NCBI RefSeq assembly: GCF_018968705.1 | Contig: NZ_CP076668.1 | Location: 248,001 to 312,000 of the forward strand | DNA length: 64,000 bases | Direction of reading: 5' to 3' | Source: Pseudomonas lijiangensis | GTDB taxonomy: Bacteria; Pseudomonadota; Gammaproteobacteria; Pseudomonadales; Pseudomonadaceae | Part shown: positions 15,513 to 23,460 of the stretch, piece after piece | How the letters are laid out: each line of letters opens with the position of its first letter | How positions within the stretch are numbered: position 1 is the first letter of the stretch | Translations under genes and position numbers: made by a program | The notes under the pieces: generated by a model | Told to the model about the DNA's origin: nothing | The model's database searches: none | What the model saw: only the letters and a program-made list of their open reading frames with translations

Positions 15513-17129
15513 TTGGCCCATCCCGTCCAACGTCGCTGGTATCCCCTGGTTTTTGCCATCGCCGCTCTGGTGCTGTTGCCGCTGAGTGTGTTGTTGCTGT
15601 CGTGGGAGACCATCGACCGGGAGATCTGGTCCCATCTGCTGGAAACCCAGATGGTTCGCCTGCTGAGCAATACGCTGATCCTGGTACTGGGGGTTGGCGT
15701 CGGTGTCACGGTGCTGGGCGTCAGTCTGGCGTGGCTGACCAGCCTCTGTGAGTTTCCCGGCAGGCGCTGGCTGGACTGGGCCTTGATGCTGCCGTTCGCG
15801 ATTCCGGCGTATGTGCTCGCCTTTGTCTTTGTCGGCCTGCTGGATTTCTCCGGTCCGGTGCAAACCCTGATGCGGGAATGGTTCGGCAGCGGCCTGCGAC
15901 TGCCTCGTGTGCGCTCCACGGGCGGGGTGATCATCGTTCTGGTGCTGGTGTTCTATCCCTATGTCTATCTGCTGGCGCGCACGGCATTCCTGGCTCAGGG
16001 CAAAGGTCTGATGGAAGCTGCGCGGGTGCTGGGGCAATCGCCGTTGCAGGCTTTCTGGCGGGTGGCGCTGCCCATGGCGCGTCCGGCAATCGGCGCCGGT
16101 GTGGCGCTGGCGTTGATGGAAACCCTGGCGGATTTCGGCGCGGTGTCGGTATTCAACTTCGATACGTTCACCACCGCGATCTACAAGACCTGGTACGGGT
16201 TCTTCAGCCTGTCCAGCGCAGCGCAACTGGCGAGCCTGTTGTTGCTGGCGGTCATGGTGGTGCTCTATGGCGAACGCCGCGCTCGTGGAGCCAGCCGCAC
16301 GACCAATGAGCGACCGCGAGGCAAGGCGCTCTATCACCTGCGGGGTGTTAAAGCGCTGGCTGCCAGTGGTTGGTGCGGGCTGGTTTTCATCTGCGCCTTT
16401 GCCGTGCCCATGCTGCAGTTGGTCGTCTGGGTCTGGCAGAGGGGACGTTTCGATCTGGATGAGCGTTATACCGGCCTGATCCTGCATACCCTCTATCTGG
16501 GCGGTATTGCTGCGCTGATAACCGTCGGTGTGGCGCTGATTCTGGTTTTTGCACGACGCATGGCGCCTACTCCGGTGATTCGCTCCAGCGTGAGCCTGGC
16601 CAATCTCGGCTATGCACTGCCCGGTTCGGTACTGGCCGTTTCGATCATGCTGGCCTTCAGTTATCTGGACCGGCAACTGGTGATCCCGCTTTCCGGATGG
16701 CTGGGCGGAGCTGGCAAACCTTTGCTGCTGGGCAGCCTGTCGGCTCTGGTGCTGGCCTATCTGGTGCGCTTCATTGCAGTGGCTTATGGGCCGCTGGAAA
16801 ACAGCCTGTCGCGGATTCGTCCTTCGCTGCCGGAGGCTGCTCGCAGTCTGGGTGTCAGTGGGCCAAAGTTGTTTTTCAAAGTGTATCTGCCGCTGCTGGT
16901 GCCGGGTGCATTGAGCGCGGCGCTCCTGGTCTTCGTCGACGTGCTCAAGGAGATGCCTGCCACCTTGCTCATGCGTCCTTTTGGCTGGGATACCCTTGCT
17001 GTGCGTATCTTCGAGATGACCAGCGAGGGTGAGTGGGCGCGTGCGGCACTGCCTGCCTTGACGCTGGTGCTGGTCGGGCTGTTGCCCGTGATCGGGTTGA
17101 TCCGGCGCTCGGCGCGTCAGATTGGTTAG
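15513..17129 (+). CDS. Fe(III) ABC transporter permease (fused FbpB type)
   Basis: 538 residues from a TTG at 15513 (reads as MAHPVQRRWYPLVFA), which I prefer because the upstream in-frame ATG at 15453 lies inside the 72-bp palindrome. The protein is a duplicated permease with about 12 membrane helices; both halves carry the EAA loop that docks the ATPase: EAARVLGQSPLQAFWRVALP (about 169-188) and EAARSLGVSGPKLFFKVYLP (about 445-464). It moves ferric iron across the inner membrane. No ATPase gene follows; the next gene is gcvT, so the ATPase must be encoded elsewhere. The start is the least certain part. Confidence 0.88.
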   Translation: MAHPVQRRWYPLVFAIAALVLLPLSVLLLSWETIDREIWSHLLETQMVRLLSNTLILVLGVGVGVTVLGVSLAWLTSLCEFPGRRWLDWALMLPFAIPAYVLAFVFVGLLDFSGPVQTLMREWFGSGLRLPRVRSTGGVIIVLVLVFYPYVYLLARTAFLAQGKGLMEAARVLGQSPLQAFWRVALPMARPAIGAGVALALMETLADFGAVSVFNFDTFTTAIYKTWYGFFSLSSAAQLASLLLLAVMVVLYGERRARGASRTTNERPRGKALYHLRGVKALAASGWCGLVFICAFAVPMLQLVVWVWQRGRFDLDERYTGLILHTLYLGGIAALITVGVALILVFARRMAPTPVIRSSVSLANLGYALPGSVLAVSIMLAFSYLDRQLVIPLSGWLGGAGKPLLLGSLSALVLAYLVRFIAVAYGPLENSLSRIRPSLPEAARSLGVSGPKLFFKVYLPLLVPGALSAALLVFVDVLKEMPATLLMRPFGWDTLAVRIFEMTSEGEWARAALPALTLVLVGLLPVIGLIRRSARQIG

Positions 17130-17277
17130 TCACTCCCCATACGGCTACAATGCGCCGCAATCGGTGCGGTCTGTCAGACCGTTCGGCGCGCTGTCATTTG
17201 CTGCATACCTCTATTCACGAGGGGCTTGCCTTTGATCTGCCTGTCCGCACCTTCGCCACGCCCGGAAGGAGAAACCC

Positions 17278-18360
17278 ATGGGACAGCGTACCCCACTCTT
17301 TGACCTGCACCTCGCGCTTGGCGCGAAGATGGTCGATTTTGGTGGCTGGGACATGCCGTTGCATTACGGATCGCAAGTCGAGGAGCATCATCAGGTACGC
17401 CGCGATTGCGGAGTGTTCGATGTCTCTCACATGCATGTGATCGATGTCATGGGCAGTCAGGCAAAGGTCTGGTTGCGTTACCTGCTGGCCAACGACGTAG
17501 AACGGCTGAAAAGTCCGGGACGTGCGTTGTACAGCGCCATGCTCGATACCCGTGGCGGTATCGTCGACGACATGATCGTCTACCTCACCGCCAGCGGCTA
17601 TCGCCTGGTGGTCAATGCGGCAACCGGCGCCAAGGACATGGCCTGGATGCAATCGCACCTCACCGGTTTCGATGTGCAACTGATCGAGCGTACAGGGCTG
17701 TCCATGCTGGCAATTCAGGGGCCGCGGGCCAGAAGCCGGATTGCCGAACTGGTGTCCAGCGCTCGCGCCGAAACCATTCATCAGCTCAAGTATTTTGAAG
17801 CCCGTGACGATGGCGACTGGTTCATTGCCCGCACCGGCTACACCGGTGAAGACGGTCTGGAAATCATGCTGCCAGCTGAACAGGCTCCCGGTTTTTTCAA
17901 CGATCTGGTCGGCGCGGGCATTTCCCCTGTCGGTCTGGGCGCACGAGACACATTGCGTCTTGAGGCCGGCATGAACCTGTATGGCCAGGACATCGACGAA
18001 AACGCTTCGCCGCTCGTCTCGAACATGGCCTGGACCATTGCCTGGGAGCCGGCAGAGCGTGATTTCATCGGTCGCGATGCACTGGAAAGCGAACGTGCCG
18101 CAGGCGTAGCCTCGAAACTGGTGGGGCTGGTGCTCGAAGAGCGCGGCGTGTTGCGGGCGCGTCAGGTCGTGCGTATCGCAGAAATTGGCGAAGGAGAGAT
18201 CACCAGTGGTAGTTTCTCTCCTACGCTAAGCAAATCGATTGCCCTGGCACGTGTTCCGATGGCGACTGGCGACCGGGCCGAAGTCGAAATCCGCGGCAAA
18301 TGGTATCCGGTGCGTGTAGTGCAGCCAGCGTTTGTACGTCATGGCAAAACCCTGATCTAA
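17278..18360 (+). CDS. gcvT: Glycine cleavage system aminomethyltransferase (T protein)
   Basis: 360 residues. Transfers the methylene group from the lipoyl arm of H protein to tetrahydrofolate and frees ammonia. Family segments: [20 protein letters not shown] (about 4-23), [32 protein letters not shown] (about 45-56) and the folate-site stretch [14 protein letters not shown] (about 187-200). GGAGAAA precedes the ATG. gcvH follows 45 bp later. I saw no glycine riboswitch in the 148-bp leader. Confidence 0.96.
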   Translation: MGQRTPLFDLHLALGAKMVDFGGWDMPLHYGSQVEEHHQVRRDCGVFDVSHMHVIDVMGSQAKVWLRYLLANDVERLKSPGRALYSAMLDTRGGIVDDMIVYLTASGYRLVVNAATGAKDMAWMQSHLTGFDVQLIERTGLSMLAIQGPRARSRIAELVSSARAETIHQLKYFEARDDGDWFIARTGYTGEDGLEIMLPAEQAPGFFNDLVGAGISPVGLGARDTLRLEAGMNLYGQDIDENASPLVSNMAWTIAWEPAERDFIGRDALESERAAGVASKLVGLVLEERGVLRARQVVRIAEIGEGEITSGSFSPTLSKSIALARVPMATGDRAEVEIRGKWYPVRVVQPAFVRHGKTLI

Positions 18361-18405
18361 CCTATCTGGCGGGTTTTCCGCTGACTCGATGTAGAGGATG
18401 ACTAA

Positions 18406-18792
18406 ATGAGCAATATTCCCGCCGAACTGCGTTTTGCCGAAAGCCACGAATGGGCGCGTCTGGAATCCGACGGCACGGTAACCGTGGGTATTTCCGATCA
18501 TGCCCAGGAAGCGCTGGGCGATGTGGTGTTCGTCGAACTACCGGAAGTGGGCAAGGTGTTCGCCGCCACTGACGCCGCAGGCGTGGTCGAGTCGGTCAAG
18601 GCGGCTTCCGATATCTACTCGCCTGTTGCGGGCGAAGTCATTGCGGTCAACGAAGAACTGGCCGACGCTCCGGAACTGCTGAACAGCACGCCTTACGAAG
18701 CCTGGATCTTCAAGCTCAAGCCAAGCGATGCTACCGCCGATCTGGCAAAACTGCTGGATGCTGCAGGCTACAAAAACGCCATCGGCGAGTAA
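18406..18792 (+). CDS. gcvH: Glycine cleavage system H protein
   Basis: 128 residues, normal length. Carries the lipoyl arm on K65 within [15 protein letters not shown], the family's lipoylation motif. Other conserved parts are [11 protein letters not shown] (about 10-20) and [14 protein letters not shown] (about 37-50). It forms an operon with gcvT; gcvP is not in this window downstream, since a strong terminator follows 9 bp after the stop. Confidence 0.97.
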   Translation: MSNIPAELRFAESHEWARLESDGTVTVGISDHAQEALGDVVFVELPEVGKVFAATDAAGVVESVKAASDIYSPVAGEVIAVNEELADAPELLNSTPYEAWIFKLKPSDATADLAKLLDAAGYKNAIGE

Positions 18793-18801
18793 CCCCGAGG
18801 C

Positions 18802-18833
18802 AAAAAAATGCCGCTCGAAAGAGCGGCATTTTT
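18802..18833. terminator. Bidirectional terminator between gcvH and the DUF2388 gene
   Basis: Perfect stem ATGCCGCTC/GAGCGGCAT with GAAA tetraloop, A-run before and T-run after. Serves gcvH on the plus strand and the convergent gene at 18845-19165 on the minus strand. Confidence 0.92.
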
Positions 18834-18844
18834 CATGGGGCCAA

Positions 18845-19165
18845 TTACTGGTTTTCGGCAACCAGGTTCTTGGCCAGGATCGCGTTGGCCAGCTCCATGT
18901 CAGTGGCTTGCAGGCCAGGATTGTCAGTGCGTACCTGCTGGATAGCCGCTTCCAGGAATGGACCGCGAATGCCGCCATTGCTGGCGACGAAGCTGCCTGC
19001 GTCATCCTGAGCGGCGACGATCAGCTTGTGATCCTTGAAGGTCAGGTAAGTCGAACCGGTGGTGGCACCGGAAGAAATCACATTACGCCAGAAACCGTCG
19101 GCCATCGCTGAACCGACCGGAAGTGACAGTAAGGCACATGTGATGACAGCATGTTTGAGGCGCAT
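18845..19165 (-). CDS. DUF2388 domain-containing secreted protein
   Basis: 106 residues with signal peptide MRLKHAVITCALLSLPVGSA and cleavage near AMADG. The mature protein is small and polar: SSGATTGSTYLTFKDHKLIV, then DDAGSFVASNGGIRGPFLEA, the pattern of the DUF2388 family found mostly in pseudomonads, often in tandem copies. Function unknown; periplasmic location inferred from the signal. Its terminator is shared with gcvH. Confidence 0.85.
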   Translation of the reverse strand: MRLKHAVITCALLSLPVGSAMADGFWRNVISSGATTGSTYLTFKDHKLIVAAQDDAGSFVASNGGIRGPFLEAAIQQVRTDNPGLQATDMELANAILAKNLVAENQ

Positions 19166-19330
19166 GGTGTTACTCCGACTGTGGTTGTTCTGAAGGGTTG
19201 GATAGCCGGAGTAGGTGTTGAGTTCAATCCGGATGATGGGCCTCGACCTTCAGGATGGCCCCATCCTGACCAATGACCTTTACCAGACGGCCTTCGCGCG
19301 TCTGGTCCGATAACGGGCGTAAGCCCGTTT

Positions 19331-21115
19331 CTAGCGCTGTTCGCTCTGTGGCGTGACCCGCAGCACTTCCTCCAGTGTCGTCAGCCCCGCCGAGACTTTT
19401 TGTGCGCCGGACAGGCGCAGGCTGCGCATGCCTTCCTTGAAGGCCTGGCGGCGCATGGCGGTCAGGTCCAGGTCGGCGCTGATCAAGGCTTTGACGCTGT
19501 CGGACATTAGCATGATCTCGTAGACGCCTGCTCGTCCACGGTAACCTGTTTCACGACATTCCACGCAGCCTACTGCCTGATGCGCGCCGCTCGGCACCGG
19601 AGCCTGCCAAGGGCGTGTCAGGGTCTGCCAGTCGGTTTCGTTCAGGTTGATCGGAGCCTTGCAATGCGGGCACAAGGTACGCACCAGACGTTGCGCCATG
19701 ACGCCAAGAATGGTGGCCTTGAGCAGGTAATGCGGGACGCCGAGTTCCAGCATGCGGCTGATGGCGCTGGGGGCGTCGTTGGTGTGCAGGGTCGAGAGCA
19801 CCAGGTGGCCGGTCAGCGCGGCCTGAATCGCCATCTCAGCGGTTTCCAGGTCACGAATCTCGCCGATCATGATGATGTCCGGGTCCTGTCGCATCAGGGC
19901 TCGCACACCGCTGGCGAAAGACAGGTCGATATTGTGCTGGACCTGCATCTGATTGAAGGCGGGTTCCACCATCTCGATGGGGTCTTCGATGGTGCACAGG
20001 TTGACCTCGGAGGTCGCCAGCTTCTTGAGTGTGGTGTAGAGCGTGGTGGTCTTGCCCGAACCGGTCGGACCGGTGACCAGAATGATGCCGTTGGGCTGAT
20101 TGGTCATGCCCTGCCAGCGTCGCAAGTCATCGCTGGAGAAGCCCAGTTGATCGAAATCCTTGAGCAGCACTTCGGGGTCGAAGATCCGCATCACCATTTT
20201 TTCGCCGAACGCGGTGGGCAGGGTCGAGAGCCGCAATTCCACTTCGCCGCCGTCGGGCGTGGTGGTCTTGACCCGACCGTCCTGAGGCTTGCGCTTTTCC
20301 GCGACGTTCATCCGGCCCAGGCTTTTCAGGCGGCTGACCACCGCCATGGTGACCTGTGACGGGAACTGGTAGACGTTATGCAACACGCCATCGATACGAA
20401 AGCGCACGGTGCCTTGCTCCCGGCGTGGCTCGATATGGATATCGCTGGCGCGTTGCTGGAAAGCGTACTGGAACAGCCAGTCCACGATATTGACGATATG
20501 CGCGTCGTTGGCGTCGGGCTCCTGATCGCTGGCACCCAGCTTGAGCAGTTGCTCGAAGTTTCCCATGTTGCTGGTTTTCAGATCTGTCGCATTGGCACCG
20601 CTGACCGATTTCGCCAGTCTGAAGAACTCTACCGTCACACGCTGGATATCGACGGGATTGGCCACCACGCGCTTGATGGTCAGCTTCAGCACATGGGCAA
20701 GGTCTTCTTCCCAGGCGCGCACGTAAGGCTGCGCGCTGGCAATGGTCACGGATTCGCGATCCACGGCCACGGCGAGGATCTTGTGTCGCTGGGCAAAGGC
20801 GTACGACATCAAGGGCATGACGGCCGCGACATTGATTTTCAGTGGATCGATACGCATATACGGCTGGTCACATTGCTGTGCGAGCCAGTTGGTCAGGGTT
20901 TCCAGGTCGAGCTTCTTGCCTGCGCGCTTGAGGTCATCGAACTGCAGGGTCGCAATGAACTCCAGTGGATGAAGCTGGATATTGGCCGCGCTACGGCGCT
21001 GGGTGAGGGCTGTTTCTGCATCGTTCTGACTCAGGACGCCTTGGGCGACCAGATCACGTAGCAGGTCGTTCAGATCGAGCCAGCGATCCTGTGACGATGG
21101 GGCGAGGACTGCCAT
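19331..21115 (-). CDS. GspE/PulE-type secretion ATPase, orphan
   Basis: 594 residues from the ATG at 21115, with AAGGAG 7 nt before; the frame is open further upstream but without support. Hexameric ATPase of the type II secretion/type IV pilus class. N-terminal N1-like domain (about 1-150), then the ATPase core with Walker A GPTGSGKTTTLY, Asp-box IEDPIEM, Walker B DPDIIMIGEIRDLETAEMA, His-box LVLSTLHTNDA and the zinc-binding CPHC...CVEC near the C-terminus. No other secretion gene is nearby, so the partner machinery is elsewhere or unknown. I recall a homologue at the same place in P. aeruginosa. Confidence 0.9.
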   Translation of the reverse strand: MAVLAPSSQDRWLDLNDLLRDLVAQGVLSQNDAETALTQRRSAANIQLHPLEFIATLQFDDLKRAGKKLDLETLTNWLAQQCDQPYMRIDPLKINVAAVMPLMSYAFAQRHKILAVAVDRESVTIASAQPYVRAWEEDLAHVLKLTIKRVVANPVDIQRVTVEFFRLAKSVSGANATDLKTSNMGNFEQLLKLGASDQEPDANDAHIVNIVDWLFQYAFQQRASDIHIEPRREQGTVRFRIDGVLHNVYQFPSQVTMAVVSRLKSLGRMNVAEKRKPQDGRVKTTTPDGGEVELRLSTLPTAFGEKMVMRIFDPEVLLKDFDQLGFSSDDLRRWQGMTNQPNGIILVTGPTGSGKTTTLYTTLKKLATSEVNLCTIEDPIEMVEPAFNQMQVQHNIDLSFASGVRALMRQDPDIIMIGEIRDLETAEMAIQAALTGHLVLSTLHTNDAPSAISRMLELGVPHYLLKATILGVMAQRLVRTLCPHCKAPINLNETDWQTLTRPWQAPVPSGAHQAVGCVECRETGYRGRAGVYEIMLMSDSVKALISADLDLTAMRRQAFKEGMRSLRLSGAQKVSAGLTTLEEVLRVTPQSEQR

Positions 21116-21225
21116 GCGCGCTCCTTGAGGCAATTCATCATCGGACGATGAGCAAGAATAGCCCTCAAGCGTGACAGTGTTGAGCCCTCTGTGCGACCGG
21201 GAATTACGAATGTTTGCGAGACACT

Positions 21226-21573
21226 TCAGCCAGCGACCAGTGCAACATGCTGATGAGCGGCTTGCGGGGCGTGGATTTGTTCCAGTTCCACCGAGCATAC
21301 ATCGATCAGATTGCGCATTTTTTCGCCAATCACCTGAGCTCGATGCCAGCTCAGCCCGTCGACTGTGACATCAATGGCCATCAACCCGTCCTGCCGTGAA
21401 ACAATGGCGTTCTGCGGTGTCAGGTATTGCATGGCAAACAGATTGAGTACCTGACACAGCAGAGCCGGTTCTGCCTCGGCCAGAACCTGATAGCGCGCGC
21501 AGCAGGACGTTGTGGCGGGTGACCAGGTGTCTGGGCGAAGTTCCGGTGCTGCAACGGCTTCGAGGTTGGGCAT
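21226..21573 (-). CDS. ACT-like domain protein, function unknown
   Basis: 115 residues from the ATG at 21573 (MPNLEAVAAPELRPDTWSPA); GGAG lies before it. Residues about 30-100 read like an ACT regulatory domain (YQVLAEAEPALLCQVLNLFA, then DGLMAIDVTVDGLS, AQVIGEKMRNLIDV). ACT domains bind amino acids and control enzymes or regulators. No catalytic domain is attached. It lies between the GspE gene and a divergent Lrp regulator, hinting at amino-acid sensing, but no partner is evident. Confidence 0.75.
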   Translation of the reverse strand: MPNLEAVAAPELRPDTWSPATTSCCARYQVLAEAEPALLCQVLNLFAMQYLTPQNAIVSRQDGLMAIDVTVDGLSWHRAQVIGEKMRNLIDVCSVELEQIHAPQAAHQHVALVAG

Positions 21574-21700
21574 ACTGGCCTCTCCTGTATTGAATGGAGG
21601 AATTCTTGCACGCCGAAACGGAAATTTCTGGTCTATGATCAATAGGTTTAGGCTTTTTTGGAATTGTTAATGCGCAATATGGATTTTAAAGGGATTGTTT

Positions 21701-22171
21701 ATGCAAGTTGAGCTGGATGCTTACGACCGCAAGATATTGGCATTGCTGCAAGAGGATGCCTCGCTCTCCAGTGCCCAGGTTGCAGAGAAAGTGGGTTTGT
21801 CGCAGTCGCCCTGCTGGCGGCGTATACAGCGGCTGAAGGATGAGGGCGTGATACGGCGCAATGTGACACTGCTGGACCGCAAGAAAATCGGCCTCAACAC
21901 GCAGATCTTTGCCGAGGTCAAACTCAACGCCCACGGGCGCTCGAACTTCACCGAATTCACTGATTCGATCCGCGGCTTCCCTGAGGTGCTGGAGTGTTAC
22001 GTGCTGATGGGCTCGGTGGATTTCCTGCTGCGCATCGTGACGTCGGATATCGAGGCGTATGAGCGGTTTTTCTTTGAAAAACTGTCGCTGGTGCCGGGGA
22101 TTCAGGAAGTGAACTCGACCGTGGCGTTATCCGAGATCAAGTCCACAACCAGTTTGCCGATTGTGAAGTAG
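21701..22171 (+). CDS. Lrp/AsnC family transcriptional regulator
   Basis: 156 residues. Helix-turn-helix at about 8-55 (LDAYDRKILALLQEDASLSS, AEKVGLSQSPCWRRIQRLK) followed by the ligand-binding RAM domain (FPEVLECYVLMGSVDFLLRI, about 88-107). Such proteins sense amino acids and act on nearby genes. Divergent from the ACT-like gene, with 127 bp between them. An IS110 element lies just downstream, starting 35 bp after the stop, and does not interrupt the gene. Confidence 0.92.
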   Translation: MQVELDAYDRKILALLQEDASLSSAQVAEKVGLSQSPCWRRIQRLKDEGVIRRNVTLLDRKKIGLNTQIFAEVKLNAHGRSNFTEFTDSIRGFPEVLECYVLMGSVDFLLRIVTSDIEAYERFFFEKLSLVPGIQEVNSTVALSEIKSTTSLPIVK

Positions 22172-22176
22172 TTTTT

Positions 22177-22206
22177 TTCGCGACTGAAGTCGCTCCCACG
22201 TGGGAG
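22177..22206. repeat. Left half of a REP palindrome split by IS110
   Basis: TTCGCGACTGAAGTCGCTCC followed by CAC and GTGGGAG: a full REP arm plus the first 7 nt of the opposite arm. The rest of the opposite arm is missing here and is found at 23437-23454 on the far side of the IS element. Confidence 0.85.
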
Positions 22207-22298
22207 CCAACTGTCTTTCATCGCTCCCCGATGAACGGGCATTTTCATGATGTCATCGCGGATAGATTCCGCGATGGCGGGCAACGCCCGCCCCCCAT

Positions 22299-23228
22299 TC
22301 AAACCACCTGATCACGCCATGGTGTTCCGTCGCGCGCCATGGCGTTCAGGCGAATCAGCAACACCCGCATGCAGGCCACCAGGGCCACTTTCGCGCACTT
22401 GCCTTTGGCACGCAGCCTCGCATAACGCTCCTTGAAATCGGAGTTGTAGCGCACCATCCCCAGCGCACACATGTAGGCCGCACGGCGTAGTTTCGACCGC
22501 CCACCGTAGATCTGCCGCTTACCGGTCTTGGTACCGCTGTCGTTGTTGTACGGCGCCACGCCGGCCAAGGCAGCGATTTGTCCACGGCTCAGGTCGCCCA
22601 GCTCGGGCAGGTAGCAGAAGAGGCTGGCGATTGTCACGGCCCCCACGCCCTTTACAGCCTCTAGCCGTTGCAGCAGTTCTGAGTCGACCCGGCGGGTTTG
22701 TGCAGCGACAAGCTGATCCACCGACTTGATCTGCACTTTAAGGCTGGCCTCCAACGCGAGGTAGATTTCCACCACGCAGGGCAGTACGGCCTGTTTGATA
22801 CGGCGCCGGTTGTCATCGCGTTGTTGAAGCAGGTTGCTACGCAAGTTGACCAGTTCAAGCAGGACTTCGCGTTCCTCGTCAGGCTTGGCGAAACCCTTTT
22901 CCTCCAGGCTGGAGGCGAACATGGCCAGCATTTGCGCGTCGATCGGGTCCGTCTTGGCGCGCTTGCCCATGGCCAGCGCGAACTGGCGTGAGCGGACAGG
23001 GTTGATACGCTGGACCTTGAACCCGGCATTAGCCAGCAGCTTTACCGACAGTCTCTCGTAACCCCCGGTGGCCTCAACAAGAACACGTTCAACCTGATGG
23101 GCGCTGAGGTACTCAGCGATGCTGGCGAGACCTTCTTCGGTGTTAGGCACGCAGAGATCATCTGCTTTGGGAAACAGTGCAACCTGCAGCGTGGCCTTGG
23201 AAACATCAATTCCGGCATAGGCGGACAT
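22299..23228 (-). CDS. IS110 family transposase (DEDD recombinase)
   Basis: 309 residues. The N-terminal RuvC-like DEDD domain begins SAYAGIDVSKATLQVALFP (first catalytic Asp in IDVSK), with VLVEATGGYERL (Glu, about 49-60) and AKTDPIDAQMLAMFA (Asp pair, about 91-105). The C-terminal Tnp_20 domain has VKGVGAVTIASLF, IAALAGVAPYNNDSGTKTGK with the conserved Ser, and RRAAYMCALGMVRYN. All expected catalytic residues are present and the frame is unbroken, so the element may be active. It cuts and rejoins DNA guided by a bridge RNA. Confidence 0.96.
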   Translation of the reverse strand: MSAYAGIDVSKATLQVALFPKADDLCVPNTEEGLASIAEYLSAHQVERVLVEATGGYERLSVKLLANAGFKVQRINPVRSRQFALAMGKRAKTDPIDAQMLAMFASSLEEKGFAKPDEEREVLLELVNLRSNLLQQRDDNRRRIKQAVLPCVVEIYLALEASLKVQIKSVDQLVAAQTRRVDSELLQRLEAVKGVGAVTIASLFCYLPELGDLSRGQIAALAGVAPYNNDSGTKTGKRQIYGGRSKLRRAAYMCALGMVRYNSDFKERYARLRAKGKCAKVALVACMRVLLIRLNAMARDGTPWRDQVV

Positions 23229-23248
23229 GAGTAAAACCTCTAGGATAA

Positions 23249-23415
23249 AGAGTGAGAGGCGCTTTGGCCTGGCTCACGCTTGTTGTTCGAGGTCGGACTC
23301 AGTCAACTGTTCGAGCTTTGAGCCAAAGCGGGAAGAGTGGATGGCAGCTTGGCTCCCACACGTGCTCTGGGCACCGCGAATGGTCAGCTTGCCATCCACC
23401 CCTCTCACCCCAGAC
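23249..23415 (-). ncRNA. Predicted IS110 bridge RNA
   Basis: The minus strand of the left end folds into two stem-loops. Stem 1 pairs 23390-23399 with 23337-23346 (GTGGATGGCA/TGCCATCCAC); its loop holds ATTCGC (23376-23381) and GTGGGAG (23353-23359), matching the two sides of the REP target. Stem 2 pairs 23322-23329 with 23261-23268 (GCCAAAGC on the plus strand); its loop holds ACAGTTGACT (23301-23310), 9 of 10 identical to the right end of the element (ACAGTTGGCT), and ACAAG, complementary to the left end CTTGT. This is the target-loop/donor-loop layout of IS110 bridge RNAs. Ends are estimates. Confidence 0.75.
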
Positions 23416-23436
23416 ATTACCCTGATCAAAGACACA

Positions 23437-23454
23437 AGCGAATTCATTCGCGAA
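23437..23454. repeat. Right half of a REP palindrome split by IS110
   Basis: AGCGAATTCATTCGCGAA, the distal part of a REP arm without its partner. Joined to 22177-22206 (sharing AG) it restores arms that pair at 21 of 23 positions. It ends 6 bp before the stop codon of the CYTH/CHAD gene. Confidence 0.85.
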
Positions 23455-23460
23455 CAACCG

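Larger units (their letters stand above)
22207..23436 (-). mobile_element. IS110-family insertion sequence, intact, about 1.23 kb
   Basis: One DEDD transposase gene plus a 208-bp left end (upstream of the gene) and a 92-bp right end. No terminal inverted repeats and no clear duplication, as expected for IS110. Both junctions carry the same core, AG on the plus strand (CT in the orientation of the element), at 22205-22206 and 23437-23438. CT is the core used by the IS110 member IS621. The flanks rejoin into a REP palindrome, which defines the ends. The left end can encode a bridge RNA, annotated separately. Confidence 0.9.

Noticed and set aside
17130..17277. Glycine riboswitch before gcvT
   Set aside because: No conserved aptamer core recognised; only a short GGTCTG/CAGACC-type hairpin is present.
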